This document shows positions 46,701 to 56,496 of a DNA stretch of 64,000 nt, piece after piece. The notes under the pieces are model-generated. The model was not told the DNA's origin. It searched no databases and was given only the letters and a program-made list of their open reading frames with translations. The stretch is taken from contig NC_056737.1 of assembly GCF_019279795.1 (NCBI RefSeq), positions 42,537,946 to 42,601,945 of the forward strand, given 5' to 3'. The stretch's first letter is position 1. Each line of letters opens with the position of its first letter. Both the position numbers and the translations under genes were made by a program. This DNA is from Protopterus annectens (Eukaryota; Chordata; Ceratodontiformes; Protopteridae).

Positions 46701-48794
46701 CAAAGGAGCTGCCAGGCGAGAATCCACTGGCAGCTGAAAAGGCAGGTCATTGGGTCTGTTTACGAAAGGACTGACCCCTGCCCTCACCAGAAGTCTGAGC
46801 AGGTGAACTCCTGATCTAGGCCTAAAAGAACCTTGAGCCCTGCCCCTACCACGTCTAGACCTACCCCTAGACTGGGAATCATAAGCAGGATATGTCCACC
46901 CCTTAGCAGGCCAATTTCTACTAAACTTCGGAGGCTGCACCTGCAAAAAATCTTTAACAGTTTGCATAGACTTAGCTTTGTCCTCCATTTTCTTTAAAAC
47001 TGCTTCCACAGGCGATCCAAACAACACATCAGACTGTAAAGGAGCATCCAAAATCCTTGTCTTAACATGCTCAGCCAAATTCTGATCCTTCAACCAGGCA
47101 TGCCTGCGAAGAACAGAACTAGTAGCAGCCACCCTCGAGGAGGCCTGTACAGCATCAAAACCACACTGCAAAGAATGCTTACCCACTTGTTCAGACACAT
47201 GAACCAAATCCAGCAACTCTTTACACTCAATACCTTCCGCCAAAGCATCCACCTTAGATTTCAATTGTGAAAGGAGATAATTTTGATATTTTAGCATGTG
47301 AAACTGACAATTCAACGCCCTCATGGCTAGAGTGGAAGAAGTATACACTTTCTTTCCCCACCTATCCAAAGCCCTTGCCTCTTTATCAGTGGGTACAGGA
47401 TTTTTAACCACAGAAGCTTTAACACCTTTAGGCCCCTGAGAAACAGTTTCTGGGTCCGCCCTAGGACTCTTAAACAAATACTTATGAGCTTCGGGCACCC
47501 TATAATACCTATCAGGCTTAACAGGAGCAGGAGGCAAGGAGTCAGGGTTCAGGAAGCCTCTGCAAAACATCCTCCACCACATTCAACACAGGAGGAATAG
47601 CTAAGGGCCTATGCTGGGGTAAAAACAAGAATTCCCTAAGCCTTTTCCTGGAATCAGAGTAATCCTGGCCTTCCCATTTAAAGTGCTCCCTCATGGAGTG
47701 CAGAGTCTCTGAAAATGAGAAATCCTCAGGAGGAGAAGCTGTAGGAGTGGAATCATCCACATCAGAATCAGAATAAGTAGGATACTCCTGTAAGTCTTCC
47801 GCAGAAGACTCTGAAGCCTGTGAACACTGTTCAAAACTATCAAACTCCTGTTCCACCCTAGGCCTCTTATCAGGCGGGGGCATAGAACCTCTAATCATAG
47901 TAATCAAATCTTCTGCCATTTTAAGCATATGTTTCTTAGGTACAGAGCCCGAAATGCTAGGAGAAGCCCCCACAGAAGCTGAACTTGGCCTACCTCTAAA
48001 AGAAGCTTTGGCAACAGAAGGAGAGGCCCTAACTACCTTGGGAAGAGAGGGAAGAACAGTTACCTGAGAAGCCCCCTCAGTCTGGCCTACCTCCTGAGAA
48101 GGCACATCCTGTAACAGTAAAGTTTCTGCCTGAGACTCCATGGAAACTCCTGGCAAAACCTCTGGCTCCACTGAGCCTTCTAAAGAACCGACGTCCGGGA
48201 CTGACGGTTCATCAACCCTAGGCTTCACTGTTTTGTCCTTGCGCTTCTTGGATGAAGCGGGCGTCGGAGCATCCGACGGCATATTATAATTACAACGCTT
48301 CCCAAACACTAACCTGGCACAATCTAGCCTCCTCTTAATAGTGCGTTTGTTAAATCTAGCACAAGAACGGCAACCAACAACGTCGTGCTCAGGCCCTAAA
48401 CAAGGTATACACAATGTATGATAATCCCTATGCGGTATCTGCTTCCCACAAGAAATACAGTTATTCACTTTTTCTGACATCCGGTTAAATACTGAGGCAA
48501 GAAAAAACCAAAATGTTCCCCAACGGGGTACTTAGCCAACTCTGTTTCGGTCTGAAACTCCGGTTTCGGAATATCTCAGAACGCCAACCTGCACTCGCAA
48601 AACTGCTTCTGCATCGGACCATGCGGCAAAAAAGACTGAGGATATGACGTCGGTCATGCGCATTAGTACCCTGACGTACTGACGTCAGTCTAAGGCGCCA
48701 TGACCGACGTCAGCCTTATACTCTGGTATTCGGGCCGACTGGACGCGGACTATACCCAATAGTCAGGACTGCAGCAATGGAAGACGAAGAACAT

Positions 48795-49480
48795 CAGAAT
48801 TGGAAACAGTTGCACAACTCATTGCTGGTTGCGATGTACTAATGGCAGAAGGACTGTATACTTTAATGCATAACAATGTGGCAAGACTGTTGCACTCGGG
48901 ATTGTTCAAACATTACGGTATTGAAGTGGCTGAAAAACACTGGAAACGAGCCACAAAGCATCATAGAAAATAATGAAGTCTACATCACATGGGATCATCC
49001 ATTGCCAACAGTTCAAAAGATAGATGCTAGAATACCGGATATAGTGGTCCAAGAAAAGACAAAAAAACTAGCATTGATCATTGAAATCACCACGCCCAGT
49101 GACTACAGTGACTTGCATACAGAGAGACACAAAGTCAAAAAATATCAGGATTTGCAGGCAGAAATGAGAGCAATGTGGAAGAAAGATACCCAGGTAGTTC
49201 CAATAGTAGTAGGAACAACGGGTCTGCTAAAAAAGAATCTACAATTGTATTTAGATATGCTACCATTACATGTAATTCCATACGAATTGCAGAAGGAATC
49301 ATTACTGGACACATTGTGGGTGCTGGAAGAGCACTTCTGGCTGATATCAAAGATTGAAACAATACTAATTTCATGACCTTTAGCTGTACTTTGACTTAGG
49401 AATGGAGTCCACCCCTGTCATGATATTAGAAACCCAAAAGATATGGAGAGACCATAATCTCGAATCTACAGGGGAAACTT
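48795..49480 (+). mobile_element. R4-clade LINE, right part with restriction-like endonuclease
   Basis: Continues the R4 LINE after DIRS-F: ETVAQLIAGCDVLMAEGLYT (48,799 onward), then HNNVARLLHSGLFKHYGIEV. A frameshift near 48,950 moves to the frame 48,876-49,376, which carries the endonuclease: ARIPDIVVQEK, LALIIEITTPSD, KKYQDLQAEMRAMW and VVPIVVGTTG. The PD then E-I-T pattern is the PD-(D/E)XK-type nuclease of R2/R4-like LINEs, which nick the target before reverse transcription. The frame ends in TGA at 49,374-49,376. The 3' UTR limit is unclear. Confidence 0.82.
48876..49376 (+). pseudogene. R4-type restriction-like endonuclease domain
   Basis: This 166-codon frame is the C-terminal domain of the single ORF of R4-type LINEs. 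Visible residues are Pro-Asp in IPDIVV, Glu in IIEIT, and the conserved KKYQDL. The upstream zinc finger is in another frame and the reverse transcriptase is almost gone, so it is a remnant. The first Met is only the first in-frame ATG after the frameshift, not a real start. Confidence 0.8.
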
Positions 49481-50037
49481 CTTAAAACCTTTATTCATGA
49501 TTAGAAACAACTTTTAATAACAGCAAGACACAAACAGCAAAAAGTACAAAACGTCATTAATTTACACTCTTCAAACATAAGCAATATAGCACACAGCACG
49601 AAAAGTACTTAACATCACAAAAAAAGTACTTAACATCCAAAATCAGGTTAGACTATCTATAAAAAGCCACCTAAGCAAGAAGGGGGAGGGAAGCTACCAA
49701 CACCTCTGTCAGGAAAACTACTAAGCATTGCATAATATAAAGGAAAATGGAAAGAGCTAAAATTGCAGTAAAGCAATTCAAAAAGAAATCAATTGACCAG
49801 TGGGAAAACACTCTCCCATTGACGCAGCCTGGGGCCATTTAGATTTGGAACAACTTTAACATGTGACCGAGAATATCTTGATGGGACACCTTTGGTGCCA
49901 AAAAGTATGGCTAAAGAGAAGGGGCAAAGACATCCAGAAAAAGTACTATGATTCGAAATGACTAAGTACCCTCTGGCATTAGTCCTGGAGGTGACGTCCA
50001 GTTGAGTTTTTGTGAATATTCTGAGGGCTGAGTTGAC
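49481..50037. other. Non-coding DNA between R4 and L2
   Basis: No open frame of note. A short stretch near 50,005-50,035 (TTTTTGTGAATATTCTGAGG) recalls the DIRS RT region (TTTGTGAATACTCTGGGC), which would make it another DIRS scrap, but it is too short to call. Confidence 0.4.
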
Positions 50038-52565
50038 CTCTTATTTATTTATTTATTTGCAGTTTGTTTACCAGGGTGGTCCATTGGGCCTTGAGGAGCC
50101 CGTTTTCAATGGAGTCCTGGGGAGAAAAGCTCCAAAGATACAACTAGTTATAACAACAGTATTACAAAAAAAAATACAACTAGTTATAATTACAGTGTTA
50201 CAAAAAATATTAAAAAATAATTCTAAGTTACACAGAGTACTAAGAAGACATAACTGTGAATCTACTAGATACTGATGCAGGGGTTAAGAGAATTTAGAAA
50301 ATAAAATGTCAGAGTAGATAAAGTATCAGAGTTGTAGCAATGATCAATAGCAGGGTAGATGCAATATCCCAATGTTAAGTGTCAGAGTAGAAAAGTATTA
50401 CAATTTTAGGAATAGTCAATGTCAGGGTAGAAAAAGAATCACAGTGTTAATAATTGAGTTTGTTCAGTTGTAAAAGGTAGTGCAAAGTACCCCAATATAA
50501 ATGTTTTAAGGAGGAATAAAGAGAGACAGTTACTAAGAAGGTGTCAACAGAAGTGTTTGAGGTAGGGAGGGATTATAGATAGAGATATTATGTAGGATGA
50601 GAGCAAGAGCATTCCCACAGTGATGTTAGCTGAGAGTGGAGAAGAGATTTAAAGACAGAGAGGCTACTGGTGGTACGGATGAGAGGTGGGAGGGAGTTCC
50701 AGTGGCGTGCGAGGCAGAAGGAAAGGAGATGTTTGCCAGGTGGGTGGGAGGGTTTATGCAGTTCAATTAGATTTTGTTGGTTGGATCATAGGCATCTGTT
50801 AGGAAGATGCATTTTAAAGGTTGAGATGAGGGAGGGGCAGAGAGAGGTGTTAAATATAAGTTTATGTGCTTGGATGAGTTGTGTATAGATGAGATAATTG
50901 GGGAGTTCAAGCCATTTCAGTTGGTGTAGGGAGGTACAGTGATGGGTGTTGGATCTGTGGCCAGTTGCGAATTTTGCGATCTTATAGTAGCAGGAGGATT
51001 GTTTAGATTTGAGGGAGGAGTGCAGGTTGGTAAGGATAGAGGCTCCATATAGTAGGGATGGGGTTAGGTAAGTGTTAGTAAGAGTGAGCCTGGTGGGGGG
51101 AGAGATAAACTGGTAATGGCGGTAAAGCATGCCTAATTTTTTCTGAGTTTGTTTTTATATTTGCCTGCAAATGGTTATCAAACTTTAGTTGGTCATCAAG
51201 TAGGATACCCAAGAGTTTGGCAGTAAAGACAGTTTCAAGAGAAGTGTTATCTTTACTGGTAATAAGGAAAGAGTGTTCATCTAGGGTAATGCTTCTGGAG
51301 GGGGAAAATAACATCAGTTTAGTCTTATTAGCATTTAGTGCTAAATGATTCTGAAGCATCCATAGTTCAGTAGCAGAGAATGCTTCTTGGGTAAGTTTTA
51401 TTAGTGTAGATGAGCAGGAGGAAGAGCAGATTATTGTTGAATCGTCTGCGTATTGAACAAGTTTAGAGTGAGGGATGGCCTGGTGGAAGTCATTGATGAA
51501 AATGTTAAATAGAAGGGGTCCTAGAATTGAGCCTTGGGGTACACCAGTGGTTGTGAATTGGAAAGGGGAAATTGCTTTTTTCCACTTGACTGCTTGTTGC
51601 CTATCTGATACGTAGCTGGTGAACCAGTTAATAGAGGAGTAGGATAAGTGTAGTTTAGAGAGCTTAGTAAGAAGAAGGTTATGAGAGATGGTGTTGAATG
51701 CTTTAGAGAGGTCTAGGAGGAGGGTGGAAACGATGAGACCAGAGTCACGGGCCTTGTTTACAGTTTCAAGGAAGGAGAGGAGAGCTGTGGTAGTACTATG
51801 GCCAGGACGGAATCCATGCTGAGTGGAAGTTAGTAGGTTATTATTGATGAGATAGGGTAGGAGTTTGTAGGTGGAAGCATTTTTCGAGAATTTTAGAGAT
51901 GGGGGATAGGATAGCGATGGGACGGAAGTTGGAGATGTCATTATTATTGCCACCTTTGTGGAGTGGAATAATGTAGGCCTTTTTCCAAATCTGGGGAACA
52001 TGGCATTCAGAAATAGATTGATTTATTAGGATGCTGATAGGGAAGGCTATGGCTTCTGCAGCAGTTTTTAGGAAGAAGGAGGGTATTTCATCGGGAGCAT
52101 TAGAACATGGTTTTAGTTTTTCAAGAAGTTTTTTTATAGTAGAGATGGGAATAGGGTTTGTGGTGAAGTGAGGACATTGGGAGGTATTGAAGTTTTGAGA
52201 GAACGGGTTCTGAGGAGGTTGCTGGGGGGCTGGTAGTTTTGTGGTAAAGGATGCTGTTAATTTAGAGATGGAGTCAATAAAGAATGAGTTAAATTGGGTA
52301 GCTAGATCTGAGTCTGAGGCATTTGGGTCAGGGCACGGGTTTTCATTTCTACCTGGGCTTAGAAGGGAAGAGATGCCATCCCAGAATTTCTTGGAGTTAT
52401 TGTTGTGTTTATTTTGGAGAGTGGAAAAATAAGCTTTGCGGTCGGTGTTAATGAGTTTTTTGCTTTGTTGCGAAGTATTTTGTATTCATTAAAGGAAATG
52501 GAAGTTTTTGTTTTGTGATAGTGGTTCCAGGCTTTATCACGATTTCGCATAGTAATTTCCAATAG
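50038..52565 (-). mobile_element. L2-type LINE, 5'-truncated (minus)
   Basis: The 3' end (left) has the family tail: GGAGCTTTTCTCCCCAGGAC, TCCATTGAAAACGGGC, CCTGGTAAACAAACTGC, then (AAAT)n at about 50,040-50,058. The coding part spans about 50,780-52,562: a pre-RT piece (52,359-52,562, RNKAKNSLTPTAKLIF), the RT frame 51,075-52,001, and a C-terminal piece 50,786-51,130 (CYYKIAKFATGHRSNTHHC, LHQLKWLELPNYLIYTQL). 5' truncated before the endonuclease. At least two frameshifts. Confidence 0.85.
51075..52001 (-). pseudogene. L2-type reverse transcriptase (minus copy)
   Basis: 308 codons: QHGFRPGHSTTTALLSF, LLLDLSKAFNTISH (usual AFD changed to AFN), GVPQGSILGPLLFNIFINDF, VQYADDSTIICSS (active-site Asp pair intact), LNANKTKLMLFSP, then KLLGILLDDQLKFDNH. 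It belongs to the LINE at 50,038-52,565; a frameshift near 51,100 leads into the C-terminal piece. Compared with 57,431-58,720, domain order and spacing are the same. Confidence 0.82.
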
Positions 52566-53199
52566 AACTCTATCACACAGTCTAAGTGATCACTTAGCAG
52601 TCTAGTCCAACAATCAACGCATACACACTACTAAAACAAAACTGTTCTGGGCCTCAGTCAATAAACTGTTAAGTCCAGGACAAGCTACACAGCCAACAAC
52701 AAACACACAGAAGCTAAATGAAACCATTGCCAACCAGATCAATACTCACTTTATAAAGACAGGACAGTTATTAACCAACCAGGCAACTAATCAATCACAT
52801 AATCTCTGTCAACATTTCTCCTTCCAACCAATTCCTACACATACTATCAAAAAGTACCTCAAAATAGTAAAGCCAACTGCCCTGAAAATCTACCTGGTCA
52901 ATATCTTAAAATGGCAGTTCAGACCATTGCATATCCAGGTTAATTTCTGATAAATCGATTCATATCTGAAAATAAAGTTCTCTCACAATTCCCGTGTTCA
53001 AGGGTTGAATAAATACAGATCCTTCAAACTACAGGCAAATTGCCATTTTATATCCCGTATCACAAATGAATTCATAAGCAAATTATCAACTATTTAATAC
53101 ATTTAATCTTCAGTTCAACATGGCTTCCATCTTCATCACAGATCTCCTGCGTTGTTGTATTTTGTTAATACATCCAAAGAAATGCCAGGATAGCCTCTA
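52566..53199. other. Non-coding DNA between LINEs
   Basis: No frame, tail or repeat recognised. It may be the 5' decayed part of the relic that follows. Confidence 0.4.
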
Positions 53200-54835
53200 T
53201 CGTCTTTACAGACTTATCAAAGCTTTTGATACTGTCTCCCACCAGAAACTTAAACTCTCATCCTTAGTGCTCCAACTCTTCACTGTAATGTTTTCATAGC
53301 TACATCTCAAACAGAACACAGGCAGTGAAATGGAAAAAATGATTTCCCCACCTTCTTGCCAGTAAGTATTGGTGTCCCACAAGGATCCATATTAGTCACC
53401 ACATTCATCAATAATCTCTACACTGGTACAAAAAATGCTACCCTACTTCAATAAGCTGATCACTCGACCCTAATTTCTTACTGACTGAAACATGGCTAAA
53501 TAATTCACTACTTAAAATACAAACTCTTAAAAAAACACCTAAATTACAGTTTTTCAACCCACAACACATCTCTGCTAAAACAACAATATACACTGTCATC
53601 TCTGCAAACAACTCCATAATGCACGTAAACCACAGAATTTCCTGGATATCATCATAAACGACCAGTTGAAATTTAACCACCAGAAAGAAGAAGAAGAAGA
53701 AGAAGAAGATATCATATCTGGTTAAAAAAATTCATCAAAAACTAGGTACATTATAGAGAGTAAAAACCTACCTCACTGACCATAAGATTTCTTACTGCCA
53801 TCTCTCCTGCATGCTGCCCTAATCTTCAAAAGTCTCGCAAGTGTCCACACTTGAGCGATGTTATAATAAAATAGTCAAATTTGCAAAACCTATGGCAATA
53901 CAACACACCAGTGCCTAGCATTCATAGAATTTAATTTGGTTAACCTAGCTCTTTCTCAGCTAACTACAATAAACAGACTTCTCTATAAGCCAGAAAAAAT
54001 TGCTCTTAACATAACACTACTCCCTCAGAGATAAATCACTAATTACTATAACCAAATCATTTAATACTGCAGGTGACTCTATATTCCCATAGTGCAGTTA
54101 AACTATGGAACCATATCCTACTACCACTGAAATCCATTCAGAATGCAAACTTATTTAAAACGCAACTAAAACTTCACCTATCAAATCAGTGGTTCTGCTC
54201 CTGTATAACTCCAGGATAAATGACACTGTAATCTTCAACATGCCATATCGTCAGACCATTTCCTTATCATTCAGAATGCTATACCCCAGAAACAGTCTTC
54301 ACCAAGAATTTTGCCATAATGCCCTAGCAATATACTTCACTTTTGTGACACTGTTCACCCCATACCTCTATATGTCTAATGGATAGCCTTACATATATTT
54401 GTCCCTGTACTTGATTTACATCCCACCTCTTACCTATAATATTAACATTCTCTGCTCTACCCTGTTCCTTCTCTCACCTCATTTCTTTGAATTTCTAAGC
54501 ACTAATCACATGGATCTATTATTTATCTGACAAACCCGCTGATATACCCCTACAAATGCTCAATGTTCAACGTCTACATGCATTAAGTATCTTTTATACC
54601 ATTATAGTTGCTTCTACTTTTATATGAATGTAATCTAATTAACCAAATGTATGTGTAATTGTTAACATATATTATTTAACGTCTGTTCATGTATATTACT
54701 GAATGTTTAAAAATGCTTGTAATATATTGGAGCTTTTCTCCCCAGACCTCCACTGAAAAGGATATTTTACTAAACCTACTCAGACAAGCCCAGTAAACAT
54801 AATCACAATAAAAATAAGTAAATAAAATAAAGAAA
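53200..54835 (+). mobile_element. L2-type LINE, decayed copy with GAA microsatellite
   Basis: Codons near 53,211-53,250 give LSKAFDTVSHQK (RT motif), and about 53,365-53,420 resemble the GVPQGS-LG block (GVPQGSILVTTFINN). The 3' tail near 54,727-54,835 has TTGGAGCTTTTCTCCCCAGA, CCTCCACTGAAAAGG and (AAATAA)-type ends, as in the other L2 copies. A (GAA)n run lies at about 53,683-53,709. No frame longer than about 65 codons remains; old. Confidence 0.7.
53683..53709. repeat. (GAA)n microsatellite
   Basis: About nine GAA units inside the decayed L2 copy; a purine-only strand. Confidence 0.9.
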
Positions 54836-54935
54836 TAATTTCTGGTAGGATCATGCTCCAGAGAGGAGGAGGAAATGGAGTTCCCCTTTGTGGCCTGAAA
54901 GTCATTCCCAATCAGTTTTCTTGTGTGTTAGCTAT

Positions 54936-55168
54936 GGTCTCTGTTGTGGTGATATCAATTTGTTATGGAGCACAAGTGTGTGAGCCATATACATTGGCTC
55001 TATTATAGTGATATCACTCTGTTATAGTGCACAAGACTGTTAATCATATACATTGGCTCTGTTACTGTGACATCACTTTGTTACAGTACAAAAGTGTGCT
55101 AGCCATATCTGTTGGCTTTATTATGACGATATCACTTTGTTAAAGCACACAGCACTCTTTTCCTTCCC
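54936..55168. repeat. Minisatellite, four units of ~59 bp
   Basis: Units start at 54,936, 54,996, 55,055 and 55,114 (spacing 60, 59, 59). Each has GGCTCTATTATAGTGATATC-like sequence, then ACTTTGTTA and ACAAGTGTG. Units differ at about 15-25% by eye, so the array is not new. No coding frame; sits just upstream of an L2 3' end. Confidence 0.85.
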
Positions 55169-55575
55169 CTTGATTTTTTCAGATGTGCTTGCAGAAGTCC
55201 CAACCTAACCTCTTCGCTCCCTCCTCATTAACCACCCTCTTCGCAACAAAGTAATCCCTCTACTAGAGGTAACAAATTCTACTGTATACTCATATCTGAT
55301 CGATCAATCTCTGTGTGTAAATATGTAAATAATCTCTACTCTGTAAACATAGGGTAGACATAACGAAAATGGTTTGCATTCTTTGTTTTGTATTTGTATT
55401 GTTCTTGAATAATTTTCAATATCTTATCATATGCTAATGTAATTGTTACCATTTTATTTCTGTATACTGTCTTGGTGTTGAAGCTTTTCTCCTTGGGTCA
55501 CCACTGAAAACGGGCCAAAAGTTCAGCTGGACCAACCCAGTTAACAAATGTCATTAAATAAATAAATAGAAGTCC
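55169..55575 (+). mobile_element. L2-type LINE 3' end fragment
   Basis: This carries the L2 tail GTTGAAGCTTTTCTCCTTGG, CACCACTGAAAACGGG, CAGCTGGACCAACCCAGTTA, ACAAATGTCATTAAATAAAT. The preceding 300 bp resembles the 3' UTR at 58,720-59,050 loosely. Truncated before any coding part. Confidence 0.75.
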
Positions 55576-56280
55576 ATATTATTGTCACCCATACTGATAG
55601 AAAGGTTTACCTCTAATGAAGCTTTGCTTTTTTGATTGTTTTAATAAATCATTTTTGGGTAGAGTTGTGTTGGATTAGATAAAATTTGAATACTTTAATA
55701 CTTTGTATGCTCATCTGTTTTGGGTTAATAACTTGCTGATTTTGTAACTTCACCATTTAAATATTTTGCAAACTTCTGCACTTGATTTAAGCATCAAGAA
55801 GATGAATTTGTCAATGGAAGCATTTAAAGCATTGTAAGGGGCTGTGAATAATTCATCAAGAAATTATGGACAAGGCCTTAATATAAGGTCACAGTTATCT
55901 GATACTCAAGGCAATATAGCCATCATTTCAAAAATCCTTCAAGGTGGTATAATTTTTTTAATTACTGATCTGGTATATATAAAGAAAATTATGGCCCTAT
56001 AGAGAAAGCAAAAAGGAATGGAGGCGACATTTGGCTCAGCACAGCTGGTGGGGATATTTGTTAGGATAATACTTAGCATATCTTTTGCCATTTGTTTGTG
56101 TTTATATATTCTTCAAGACCAGTAATATATATGAAATCTGGTAGTTTTTGTACCTGATTATCTAGTCACTTTAGTCAACAAAGGGATAGTTTATGTCCCT
56201 GAGAAAAAAGTAATTTATATGGCCAGCCAATGATTTTTCATTATTATTCATGGTTATTTAATTGGTATTAATGTTTTTAT
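55576..56280. other. AT-rich DNA, nothing recognised
   Basis: No motif or frame. It may be the body of the element that ends in the hammerhead-like motif at 56,311. Confidence 0.4.
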
Positions 56281-56310
56281 ATAAAAGGAACGGTTAGAGT
56301 GATGTTAATT

Positions 56311-56352
56311 GATTCTGATGAGGTCTCCAGTGGGAGACGAAAGCGCTAAATC
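56311..56352 (+). ncRNA. Candidate type I hammerhead ribozyme
   Basis: Order of parts: stem I strand GATT (56,311-56,314), core CTGATGA (56,315-56,321), one extra G, stem II GTCTCC / GGAGAC (56,323-56,328 and 56,333-56,338) with loop AGTG, core GAAA (56,339-56,342), short palindromic stem III within AGCGCT (56,342-56,347), predicted cleavage after A56,348, and stem I strand AATC (56,349-56,352). All conserved hammerhead core bases are present. A stem III this short usually works as a dimer, as in newt satellite and retroelement hammerheads. The extra G beside stem II is irregular. A chance match of this length is unlikely, but activity is untested. Confidence 0.65.
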
Positions 56353-56496
56353 TATTTTTTTACTATTGTCCATTGTTGCCAATAAATTGTTTTATTTTTG
56401 GAACTATCGGATGTGATTATTGCTAAAACGAACAATTTATTCTGGAAGACAGCCTTTATTGTAACCGAACCTGATTTTTGGTCACAGTGTTTTTCG

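Larger units (their letters stand above)
43322..48794 (-). mobile_element. DIRS-F: near-complete DIRS element inserted in an R4 LINE
   Basis: About 5.47 kb, read on the minus strand. Parts: right terminal repeat (about 48,482-48,794); gag-like region (about 46.9-48.48 kb; CISCGKQIPHRDY, CIPCLGPEHDV); reverse transcriptase (about 45.9-46.7 kb; LGKDHWMVTLDLKEAYLHVPI, FSALPFGLSTA, YPYLDDCLILA); RNase H (about 45.3-45.7 kb; LTTDASDIAWG, LTDNTTVMWYINKQGG, NSLADVLSRQ); a linker with IDLFASPLNHQLPNY that occupies the Dam-methyltransferase-like position of DIRS elements; and tyrosine recombinase (about 43.94-44.85 kb; STRKVYAEKWKRF, IRPHSTRATATS). Left inverted repeat 43,363-43,515 and right 48,630-48,782 are identical over 153 bp as read. 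The internal complementary region at about 43,667-43,770 joins complements of both ends. Fossil but looks nearly whole, with only a few breaks; the youngest DIRS here. Confidence 0.93.

Noticed and set aside
50005-50035. Another DIRS RT scrap
   Set aside because: Only about 30 bp alike; too short to call.
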